A stretch of 64,000 nt of DNA from Stenopsyche tienmushanensis. Taxonomy: Eukaryota > Arthropoda > Insecta > Trichoptera > Stenopsychidae. Below the pieces are notes generated by a model that saw nothing but the letters and a program-made list of their open reading frames with translations, made no database searches and had not been told where the DNA came from. The position numbers were made by a program, and so were the translations under genes. Shown here piece by piece: positions 1-12,200 of this stretch. Location: contig WACJ01000045.1 in NCBI GenBank assembly GCA_008973525.1, positions 558,001-622,000 on the forward strand, given 5' to 3'. Position 1 is the stretch's first letter, and each line of letters opens with the position of its first letter.

Positions 1-138
1 AATAAAGAATGAGGTTTAGGTATTCAAACGAGCCTTATCACACCTCGTTTCCAGCTGTCAAGACAAAAGCATGACGTCGGTCAAACGAACAAAGAAGTGA
101 GCTCCAAAGCGTTTAACCAATCATCCAAATTTGAAGAA

Positions 139-204
139 ATGTCTCTGGAGAGTGCTGCGATGATGATGAAGTCGGCCGACGCAAGAAAGTCGTACAAAAC
201 GCAG
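139..204 (+). CDS. Tret1-like: Tret1-like exon 1 (N-terminal 22 residues)
   Basis: Encodes a short hydrophilic cytoplasmic N-terminus ending in KSYKTQ, followed by a donor (gcag/gtaatt). It was joined to the exon at 10286 because that exon opens in phase 0 with WLAAFAVSIG, the usual start of helix 1 in this family. The assignment across a 10-kb intron is inferred from phase and family pattern, not from a transcript. Confidence 0.7.
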
Positions 205-3200
205 GTAATTCAGAACATCAATCCAAATAATGCCTTGAATAGTAAAACAGCGATTAGCATTAATTATTAGGGAACTCCGTGACTTTAGGGCCCTCCTTAT
301 CTTTAATTCATATCTGAACAACAGTTAAAGATCTGATGTAATGAATAAAAATGAAATGTATTCAGGTCGTTTTGGGCTGATAAGAAGTCGCTGTAAAAAG
401 ATAACATCATTTTAGTCGACTTCTCTGAACTATTGCATATAAATCCAGATATTGTACCCATTAATAATATCCATTTAGACATGAAATTCCACAGCCGACT
501 GAAAAGCAATCAAACCAGATTGCAATTAAACATGTTCTTGTAAGTTTTCGTCCGTTGGTATTTTTAAGTTCTTTGTTGATATAGTGTTTTCAAATACAAT
601 AAACACACGTTTATAAATTTCCTGGACAATTTCCAAAGTCTCATGGGTCAAACAAATCGTAAATGCGTTTCGATGTCTCATAAAATACTGATAACCCGAG
701 GGAATTTAGATCATTGTGGTATATTTGTGGAATCTTTCATAGTAATAAAATAGCATGTTTCTTATATAAATAAACAATGTGTGTTAAAATCTATGATTAA
801 TGTGCTATTGGTAACCATCCGTCAACAATGGTATGCCAAGCGCGTCATCGAATCAATCTATTTCGTTCGATTTCGAAGAAAACATTTAAGATGTTGATAA
901 AATTCCATCAAATAACAAATGTATATATATAAATATATATATATAAATCAATGTCTCATGGATGTCCAATTTCTGTCCGGCGTCCGATCCGATTTTGTTT
1001 ACCTTTGCTAAGGTAAACAAAACCTTTTGTCAATTATGCTGAGAGGCGGTAATGGCATGCCCGGTTTGGTAAAGTAAAAGAAGCAATATCAATCAATAGC
1101 GAAATAAACTCCAGGATTCAACACGATATGATGTGCTATCATTGGCTGAAAAATATATTAAAAAACAACATTCAGTTAGTTTATCATTCTATATAAAAAT
1201 ATATTTGAATTGGGTATTTTAACACTGAACATTGGCGTGCCTATAATTCTTCTCTGAAAAATAAATCCGCCACGACATGTAGTAACTGTACCAGACTTTT
1301 AGAGAAAAAAAAATGGCGAATAATATCATCAGAGCTACAGTTTGAAATGAAAAATTTCAAGAAGAGGTTGTGTGTCCCAATGATTCCAGTACGAGCATCA
1401 ACAAAGAACAGAAACACACAGGGTATGCGTGCATGCTTCTCACATGGACAGCTGTATGTGGGATGCTCACGCCCAAATCTTTTTTTGCCAGACGGTACAC
1501 ATCGTTTGGAAAAGTATTGTGAATCTAAAAGCACTTCATTAGCACGGCATAAGCATAATATTTGGGACGGATATAACAACAACATGGGGAGCCTCCTCTG
1601 ACCCGAGCTGTGTGATTGGTCCCTCTATTCGGGAGCAAGCCAGCCCGCTCGCAAAGTGCACAGCATAGTGCAAAACCATGAAATTAAAATTCCATGTCTG
1701 CAAGGACATGCTCCTTCTCCACTTCTTGCGGTCAATTGCTCTCTGAGCGCGGAGGGATGATAGCTAAATATTTTAATTTTACATTGAGGTTCTTAGTTTT
1801 GGAAAAATATATAGATAAAAACTGCTTAAAAATTAAATAGATGAAAATATATATTGTATAGGGTAGGGAAGAGTTTTGAGTCTCACTTGCGGCCCCAAAA
1901 AAAAAAAAAAAGGTGCGAACCCACTAATCGCTACCGGTCGTAAGGAAGGGCCTTTATGACCCGATGGAGATCGTAGAAAGCCCCGGGGATGCGTTTTCCA
2001 CCAAAACTTTTACAAAAAGCCCTAAAATTAGAAAGAGTGGCCACAAGATTTCCGTGTCCAACCGGACTGAATTTCGGACCACTGACACAACGAAGAAACG
2101 CCATTCCTGAAAATGTCCACAGAACAGGGTCTGCGCTCATGAACGGATCTCCGCATAGACACTCCGAATTTGTTGAACGCCCAAAATTAACCAACGATGC
2201 CCTAAATCGCCCATGTTCTGTGAGGAAATGAGACGTCCAGTGATCCTGGACGACCCGGCGACATCTCAGACGGTGCCTAACCGAGAGGAATAATGTGAAA
2301 GGTGGCGGCCGACGACCGACGCAGACCACCTCTCCTGCCACCTAAATAAAGCCGCTTCCTTGACGCGACGACGGAGATCGCCTAGCGCAGTGTTTCCTAA
2401 CCTTTTTAGTCTCGTTACCCCTATAGCCTATCAGGGAAACTGATTTTACCCCCCTTTAAAATTTTGTTGAAGAAAACAACATATATAATACATACAAATA
2501 GCCTTTATTTATCATGAAATTGCACAAAACTATAGGAAATTACAATTTTAACATACTTTCTTCATTAATTTAACCCCTTAAGCGGATATGACGTATATAA
2601 CCGTCAAGACCATAGTCCATGCAAAGTGGGTATGACGGATATATCCGTATTATGAAAATTAATCCAACTTCAATGGAAAATTACGGGTATGTCCGATTGC
2701 AGTATTGTGTACGTTAAATGTAAGAATGATTCATTTCGGGAACTGACTTGTTCGAGCTTGATGATATACTATTTTCGTATACTAGATATGATGCGAAAAG
2801 ATCGAAAAGGCGAAAAGATCGCGTCACTATGGATGACACTTTTAACAATGAATCAAAACGTTGAAGGGGTTAATGATGGTTAATGTGAAAGGTGAAATTG
2901 TTTTGCATTTGCAAATTTTTTTTAATTTTAGGTTTAGTCCAATTGCGAACACTTTTTTTTTAAGAAATCAAAAATCGAATTTTTTACCTGCCAACTCCTT
3001 GTGAACATTCTCGAAATGTTCTTTAAGTTTGCTCGGTTTCATGTTCTCTGTACCAAGAACTTTATTACATATAACACACTATTTTTTTTATACTTATACT
3101 TTTCCATATTCCTGTCAACAATATTAGTGAAACCCCATTGTAGAAATGCTTCTTTATACAAGCGCTTTTTTCCAGAAGAAGTTATTTCACTTAAAATACT

Positions 3201-6200
3201 GTCACAAATGCGAAAGTGCAAATTAGTGCTCGAGTAAATTGAAACTGTATCGTCTCCTTCTCTCGTCTCTTCATCCCTCTCCTTGCGAGAAGGATTACTA
3301 GAAAGGCATTAGAACACAGTGAGAGACTTCTTGGAAGAGAGTGCAAGCCATATGACGCTCATCTGTCATTTTATTATTATATCTACATACTGAAAATGAA
3401 TATTGCCATTACCCCCGCAGAAAAGCCATTTTACCCCTCGGGGGGTAATTCCCCCCAGGTTAGGAACCACTGGCCTAGCGCGTTTGAGGTATCCACCTCT
3501 ATCTGGATTTCTCTGAATCTTTGGGATGGGAGAAAATATAGGAAGTCTTCCGTCCAACAAAAAAAAAACAAAGTGAAAAACGAAATTCAGGGAGCTTACG
3601 TGATTTAATGCTCAGCCTGCATCATATCGTACATGGAACAAACCAATAGATATATCATCTTTCTACTATTTATTATGATTCTAATAAGACTTCCAACGAC
3701 ATAAGAAGACCCTAAAAAAAATGTTCAAATATTGTATTCCTTTAAAGAAATACTTGATCGAAAATTTAATTTTAACGTGTCAAAAGTATAAAAGAGATCG
3801 TAAATGTAATGTTTGAAGTAATCAATCGAATAAATGATAACATAATAATATGCTATGGATCGCTTTTCGCATTATTTTTTTTAGAATATCTAAACGTGTA
3901 GGGGTACCTTTACAGCACCACCTCTTCGTCGATCATCATCATCGATTTACATCATAAACACTGTATCTGGAAGATTGACGAATTTCGAATCAATTGTCTG
4001 TACAAATAAGTTTATATGCAGAGTAAGTGCATGATGTCTTTTTCATCTGCCACCGCCCGCACCGACCATCACTTCCACGATCATGTCCATAAAAGACAGA
4101 TTGGTTAAATTGAATATTAAGGAATGTATGCCTGTAAACATATAGAGATAATGCTTTGTTAATATATGTAGTGATAACATTAATTGTTATACATTACATG
4201 ATTCATTGTATTGACGTGGTTTTATCTGGGTTAATGGCCTTTTAATCATTTTTTAGAACTGAAATAACATTTTGTATTATATGCAGAATTCGTATTCCTG
4301 TAACAAAATCTAAATCTTGCATATCACGGTCCGTGTAATTATTTCTATTTCGCATTAATAATAAGCAAATTATTTATGGTCTAATTAGTTAGTCGAACAT
4401 AATATCGACTATGTATAGGGTCTTTTCATTGCGGACGATTCATTTTTAAATGCAAATAAAACAAGTTGTATATGTGATTTCCCATTCGTTTTTATTTTAT
4501 TTGAAAGAATATTTAATGGCATCAAGTGTGGAGTATAACGTCGTTCAAATGTCCGTCGCGGCTTTGTTCGGTGGCACGTATTCGGGAGGTCCAATTTTCG
4601 ATGATTGTCGCATAAATCTGGCTGAATTTTCTAGATGACGTTTGTTATGTTGTCTTTGAGGGCATTGATTATTTGCGGTTTATACACATATACCTGCGAT
4701 TTTGTGGCACTGTGAGGACATTGCATCTGGAATTGCGACCGATCATTTCTTGTGCGTGTACCGTTGCCGGTTGGGTGGTGACGCGTGGGAGGCGGGAATC
4801 GAGAAGAGTCGTCGGTTGGCCTTGGCTGCGGGAAAACGTCCTTCCCGCAGCCAGATCTCTTTCTCTCTCTCGTGTTAATAAAGAGTCATCTAAAGAAGAG
4901 TATTTTTGCTCGACACCCGTTCATCCACGTCTATTCGCCCAGTTACATACAAGCATTTCTGATTATAACATATTGCCGTATGTAAAATAGACAGATTATT
5001 GGTAGTTAACCTGCCCGAGTACAGGTTGTAGCTCGTTTTGATATTTCATGGTAGAATGATCAAAAGAAGATTGATCACCTCGTTTTCTACTCCAAGGATC
5101 CAAGACGGGAACGCAGCAAGGATAATATCAATTAAATTTGACCAATGTTGATGTTGGAAATTACAGCCTGGCGATAATGTAATACTACGGGTTTACATAT
5201 ATAATTTAAGACTGGATGTTAATAAGTCGGATCAAATGTCACTCGATATAATAACTTAATTCCAAGGCGCTGGAGTGTTTATCCAAAACTTCACTCTCTT
5301 TAAGGATTTTCTCTCTTTCGAAAGCTTTTATGCTCGAACGTTAAGCTCTCAAATGTAAGCCTCTTACATCTCTGTCTTTGGATGGCTTTATTGCTAAATA
5401 TTCAGCAAAGAATGGCTTGTTATAAATCGGCAATATTTTTGCTAAGATATTAAAATTTCAAATTCGACTGCATTCAGAGACAATATAAAAGATTTTTTTG
5501 CGTTGGAGCTTTCATTCGTCGCAGCGATTGGTACTTGGTTATAAAACGAGTTTATCGCCCAGTTGTAAAGAACATTTAATAACCGGCCGTAAAATTTCTT
5601 GTCCGTTAAGATTAACGTGACACATTTTATTGTTGTCCGGTCAATAAGTACCGCAATTGAGTGTAATTGATCAGATTTTGGATATAATGCTGTTGTTAAA
5701 GTCGTTACTTGCCATTTTTCATGGTGTTTTTATTCGTTTTTCTGTTATATTTGATGCTTTGATCGCTCATGACGAACTATGTACGCGAGAAAAATATATA
5801 ATGACCGTTTTTGATCGTTTTGAGCATTTGGATGACCCTATAATGCGGCGGATTTAGCACTTGAGAGGCCATAGGCGCAATTTAAACCTAGATCACTGCA
5901 TTAGACCATCCCGGGATTAGTCCCGGAATCAAAACTCACCAAATTCCCGATTTCCCGACAAATTATTTATTTCCGTCGCTGCAGATGAATACTTATATAC
6001 TATAATACTTTGATGTGGTTCGTAATTATATTACGGAGGAACACAAAAATTCTGAACCCCGTATCTATTATATTTCATAACGATATTCCCATTATTAGAG
6101 TAGAGGTGTAGTAAATACATCACCGGTAGGGAAAGGTTAATATAACAAACAAACAACACTCTTTCCATTAAATTCTTGTCGCGTATTTTAAAGGTTGCGA

Positions 6201-9200
6201 ATATCTACTTGGCGTCCTAAAATATATGAGACCCGAGGCGCTTATAGGAAAATCCGATAGAAACGCCACGCGCAAGCATCGAGTTGCCTCTAATGTTCCT
6301 ATTTTATTATATATTACACAACATGCAGCGTAGCTTCATTAGAATGAAGTCAAACTCATTACGTTAAAGTTTTATCACAATCGGATGAACGACATGGAAG
6401 CGCATTAAATACGGACAAACAAATATTAATGTTTATGTATTAGATTCTGCCTATGTTACTCGCGCAATCTTTAGCAATAAGTGATTGAAGTTTTATTGCA
6501 ATCTGATGAACGGTATGGCAGCACATTGTATACGAACAAACAGATATTCATTTTTAAATATTAGATAGCGAGTATCCGGCATACGTTGCAATGCCATATA
6601 TAGTAATTATATGAAAAGAAACGCAGTAGTACAGTTACGTGATTGACGTGATTGAGTGATGACTTCAGGTAACGTGTAGCGTGGGATAAATGGATAGGAT
6701 AAGTGTCCTTTCTCCTATGAGCGGAGCTCAATTGCTATATATATTGCGCGCATATCCTTCCTCTCCTTCACAAAAAAAAATGCGTACACAAACAGTGCTT
6801 GTATTAATTTGAAAACATTCACGAAAGTACGCATAATAACTCCTCAAAGTTTCATTGCAATCGAATGAAGGGTATAGGAACGTATACGGAACAAACACGC
6901 CACAAACTTTCATTTTTGTATATATAGATTCGGCAATTGGTCTAAAATTTGTACTAATCGTATATCTTATCTTATTTTATATATCAGTGTGAATTGTACT
7001 GATATTATATTGAGGGAGGATCGCTGAGATCGCCTTAGAGGCGTACTTTTTGCGTTATAATTTTTTTTTTTAAAGAAAAGACGCATTATAATAATAATAT
7101 TTGGGTATGAAGATGATATGATAATCATCAAAATATCAAAATATATTGAAATTTTGATATTGATTAAGATTTTTTCTAAAAAAAATGTATTTATACATCA
7201 AAAAAGCTGCATTTAAAAAATAGTTTCTTGAAGAATTATGGTTGTCGACACAGTATGAAATGCTTTTAAATTTGATTTAATATCATACTAAAAGCTGAAT
7301 TTCTATATATTTTGGAAGCATTCTAATAAAGTCTGAATTTGAGTAGCTTTAAAAATGCTGGAATGACAATGGTGCTATATTGAAAAGTGGTCGAAAAACG
7401 CGTTCGATACATTTTTATTTCATAAATAACAGGAAATTACTTCACATCGATGTTGTAAAAATCGAATGGATTTCTATTCCGAGGAATGTTTTCATCGAAA
7501 AAACATCAAAAAAGTAGTTATTTAGGACACTTCTGCAATAATATATTAAATTCTGAGCTATTTAACGGCTTGGGCTTTTGAATGAAGCTATTGTTTGTTG
7601 AAGTTTATTTCTTTAAAATCGTTTCAATTTATCGCCTTCGAGATGAAAGCTCCCAGTCTTCTTCTTTAATTTATATGAACATTTTCAGGCGGAAATATGA
7701 CGTATTTACCATTAACATGGTTTAGTATCGAAAGCAGAGCTTTTATGTTTTTAACGAGGACTTCGCGTGAACTGATTTGAAATGATGAGCCCGAATGTTA
7801 TGAACAAAGTCCAAAAGAAATCCCAACAAATGGCACTTTCATCGCACGAAATTGCGTTTGAATATTAACAATCGACAAGAATAGAAGTCAGTTACGTGTT
7901 TAATAGTGTCAATCAAGTAGAGCAAACGTTTTCTCTATTTTTAAGCACCATCGAGTATTTGAAGGTGCTTTGGTGCTATTATATTTATTGGAATTTGATA
8001 CCCTATCAGAACCCATCAAAAGACAGGTTTCTTTTAAAAATGATATATTAATTGACGAAGGATTAACGCCCACTGGTTCTAGTTTGATATGTTAATACAA
8101 AGTTGTTCTTGTGGCTAATATGTGGTCTAATGGTCGTCGTTGGACTCGAAGGACTATTAATATTTAATGCCTTGCATCGCAATTCCAAGCAGCATCCTGC
8201 CAGTACACTATTTATAGATTAAAGCTAATGCAGGTCTTTCTTTTTTAAATCTGTCCATCTTATTCAAAACATCCAAGATGGAAATTATTTGACAGGGTAT
8301 GCTCCGTATAAAAATAAATATTCAATTAATCATGTTGCAGGATTCGTTCATTTTATCTACAGATACAGGACGGTCAAGGAATGCTGAAGCCGTATATTTT
8401 TTTGTATCAAAGTTGTCGCATCTGGCATGTAGGAGTGTTCCTAATGGTCAATTTTTTTGGTCCAGTGTATTTGTCGGCCATTTTGTTCAGTCACAGTAAA
8501 TTCTTCCGATGGAGAAGTAATCGCGCGCTCCCGCCACCTCCCGCCACCTCCCGTCTGTGCGAGATCCACGCGATTATCCGTTTTTTTACTTTATAAAACA
8601 ATACAGCTGCGAATATTTATTAGAAGCTCGTGAAAGTTTACAGTAGTGCTATGATGAGTCGACAACATGTCACGAAGTAAATTGTTCAGAAAATACTGTA
8701 CTGATACTAGTGCAAAAAATTGAGCAACAAGTGTGAAATGACCACCGTGTGACACATGACGACCTTCACGAAGAATTTCCTGACATTTTTAAAAGTTTCC
8801 TTGGTGATATTGTGTTGGAAAAAATTGGTTACGAGGAGTAGTGTGCGAGATGGGTGCCCAGAATCCTCAAATCCTCAAACAGAAAAGAGCTTTTCTGGAC
8901 TGTATCATGACGGAGGATGAGACTTAGGTATGTCACTAAACCTCAGAATCCAAAAGATAATCACTATAATGGTGTTAGTCTAAAGGGACTATCATTAATA
9001 CCGGAGTGTACCGCAATACCCAAAAAAAACCTCAGAAATACCATAACTGACATGCCAGCCTCCTGCATGACAACGCCAGGTCCCACACCACGTCAGCTTA
9101 ACAGGATCTGCTGATATCGTTTGGATGAGAGTTTGTCACCTATTCCCCATATTGCTATCTATATTGGATTCCTAACTCAATCATCTTGGGCTCAAATCCT

Positions 9201-12200
9201 ACAGAATGTGCGCCTGGCGATCACATTTTTAAAAATATATATACGCCAAAGCATACGTTCAGTAAATTTGAAGTCAATAAAAAAATTAATTCGCAAATAT
9301 ATGGGCCGACGAGAAGAAACTTTAAACGCGTTTTTGGCGAAACTACTTTTTACAAGCATGGAAGTGCTCACACATGCCCTAGATGAGTATTCTTTATGAA
9401 AGTTGGTAGACATGTGTAAAATAAACGTTTTTATCGTATAGACTACAATTATCCAAAAATATACAAAAAAAAATTTTTAATTGACAAAATACTACAAAAA
9501 GTGTTGGTAAAAATACAAACTTTTTTTCGATTGCTCACCATTTTTTAATTTTATAATATTTCTTCTTAATTATAGTCTAATCTATAGACAATATTATACA
9601 AAGTAAAAATATGTTTAATTTTTTTATTAAAAATCACATGTCCAGGACTTTGGACTTCCGTGATGAAGGATATCATCACTCGCGCATCGACATACATGGC
9701 TCCTCCCACTCCCATTACCATAATTTTTATCAAACTTTAAAAAATGTTTTTATGTTCAATAAAGATTGCTTAGTCAATATACTAAATATCAACATTCTAT
9801 ATTTAATACTTTTCGCATAAAAAAATATTAAAAAGTCGATCATTTTTAGGCTCAATAAAGTAGAAACGTCCCTTAATGATAATATGTATTATATTTCATC
9901 ATACATACACATGTAAATAGTTTATACTTGAAAAAAATAGAGTATTTTCCCGGAGAGCGTAGGATGGAAGATCGAGTCTCTTTTTAGAATATTTCCAGAT
10001 AAAATCAGATTTAAATAATGTGTGTGTATATTTTCTTTACAAGATTTACACCCACTTCTATAATACTTAAGAAAAAATATTAGCTGCGTCATTTAAAAAG
10101 TAAAACCCAGGAATACTTTTCATATGATTTATTTCTAGAAAAAGCCTTAGGTGAAGCAATTTTATATCCCGTACCATCTGGATTATATCCATCATGATGG
10201 ATTTAAAATCAATTGTTTATTTTGATGTTAAAATTGAAAAATTGACTTTCAGATTTATTTTGATTGAGATTTTTGTATTTAACAGTGGCTTGCTGCGTTT
10301 GCTGTATCTATTGGGCCATTGGCTGGTGGATTAGGAAAAGGTTATAGTTCTCCAGCGATAGCATCTCTACAGGCAAATTCCACTTCTGAAGACTCCTCAG
10401 TCATTGTAGAAGGACAACCATTTTCCGTATCCAATCAAGAAGCGTCATGGGTTGCCAGTCTCAGTCTACTAGGTGAGTCTCCATGCTTTTTTCTATGAAT
10501 ATTTTAAATATGTGATAATTTGTAAGCGTGCTCAACCAGTATACGGATGGAAAACACAAAAGACGGACTAATGCGGGACCGGTTTACCGGGTGTTAACAC
10601 GTTACAACCGGCTACGTGCACGAACTTGCAATTCATTTTCATTATGTAAATTCGTTCATAACTAATATTCACCGTTATCTTCGCATAAAATTTAAGAGCT
10701 GCATCTTAAACTATTGTAATGCCATATAATGGGACGACGTAAATAATACGGAAGAAATTTTAGAGAGAGCATGAACATTAGTTTGATCACATTTGAGTTG
10801 TTCTATTGTGGCAATAACAAGCTTTGAGAATGTGGTTACATTTTAATACATGGTACAAGTCTACTGCGAGACTATTTATTGTTGGTTTTGTGATAAAAGT
10901 AGATTCTTTATAAAAATATATTGCTATTTAATTGTCAAATCTCAACATTATTATGTTCACAAAGCCTAATTTCTTACTTTTGTAGCGGGGGCGATTTATC
11001 ATATCCACGTAGAAGCGCTGTTAATCTGAGCAGATTTAATTCGCCAGATTAATAGCGACATCTTCCGTCTCTTTTCGAGTGCAATGTGTTATTTTAACAG
11101 CGCCATCTCTTGTGGCCCTATGGAGACATTGCACCTGCATACCGACGGATCGCTTCTTGCGCGTGCACCAGTTGCCGGTTGGGTAGTGACGCGCAGGAGG
11201 CGGGAGGCGGGAGAGTCATCCCTCCTGCAGCCAGATCTCTATCTCGTGTGGAATAAATAGTTATTTAAAGAAGAGAGTCTTTCTATTCGATGCCCGTCTA
11301 TTCCCAACCATTCGTCCAGCGACATCACGGCACGATAGAAGAACTGACCCATACGCTAGCGCGGCCATCTCGATGAGCACTTGGGAGCGGGGAGCCGCCC
11401 GGTGGCTCTGCCCCCGAGAGCTCCCCGCCTCAAACGTTACAACCCCTTGGAATCCGCTTCCGTGTTGCTTCAAGAGGGTGGGTCTATTTTTTTACGAAGC
11501 GGTGTTCACTCTTCTTGTTCGTTCTACTCTTTCTCTTTATCGCAAGATTTCATCAGCGAAATTCACCCACGCTTCCCACTTTTCTTTGAGTTTGGTCACA
11601 GCGATGACCATCTTGGGCATGGTTGGGGTTTTTCCAATTCTTTTCGCTAATTCTCGGCTTTTATCTAGCCCACGCCGCAGTGATGGCATTATGTCGAGCC
11701 CTTTCTTGCCAATTTTATATAGGTCAGCATCTGGGTGAGCTCTCCATGGCTCATTTTTGTATCACTGGGATCAATTGGTATGTCTACTTGCCTTTAGTTC
11801 CGGTATCCCAGCGATCTTGCCATTGCTGGATTGACTCTTCCCAGACATTATCTTTTCCTGTGTTTTTCTTATATCTACGCTTGCTTTCCATGCGAGGATG
11901 TCTTTATTTTTTGTACCAGATCTTTTTGGGTTTTAGGGTGTAGTGAAACACCCACGTCCCATCCCCCGTCATGATACAGTCTAGAAAAGCTTTTCCTATG
12001 CAAAACGATTCAAATCATGCGCAGCCATCACGCGATTTTGATAGTGCTCCGGTTTGAGGATTCTGGGCACACATCTCGCATACAACTCCTCGTAACCAAA
12101 TTTTTTCAAACACAATATTACCAAGGAGACTTTTAGAAATGCCAGGAAATTCTTTGAGAAAGTCATCAAACGTCACACAGTGGTCATTTTGCACTTGTTT

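Larger units (their letters stand above)
1660..3640 (-). pseudogene. R1-like retrotransposon 3' region, interrupted
   Basis: On the - strand, a decayed C-terminal end of a non-LTR retrotransposon ORF2. The frame at 1931-2341 shows the LTEHG...SECLCGDPFMSAD...WTFSGM pattern, matching the Cys/His motif that ends R1-clade ORF2 proteins, followed by GPKFSPVGHGNLVAT and FRAFCKSF. The Cys-His residues are partly lost. Sequence 3481-3640 continues the same element past a 1,085-base hAT insertion, as shown by the uninterrupted copy at 25627-26236. The element is 5'-truncated and not coding-competent. Confidence 0.7.

Noticed and set aside
1241..1585. 114-codon - strand frame as a gene
   Set aside because: It is repeat A; the copies at 26.4 and 50.7 kb have indels and stops that break it.
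4673..4990. 105-codon + strand frame as a gene
   Set aside because: It coincides with repeat C; the other copies of the repeat do not keep the frame.
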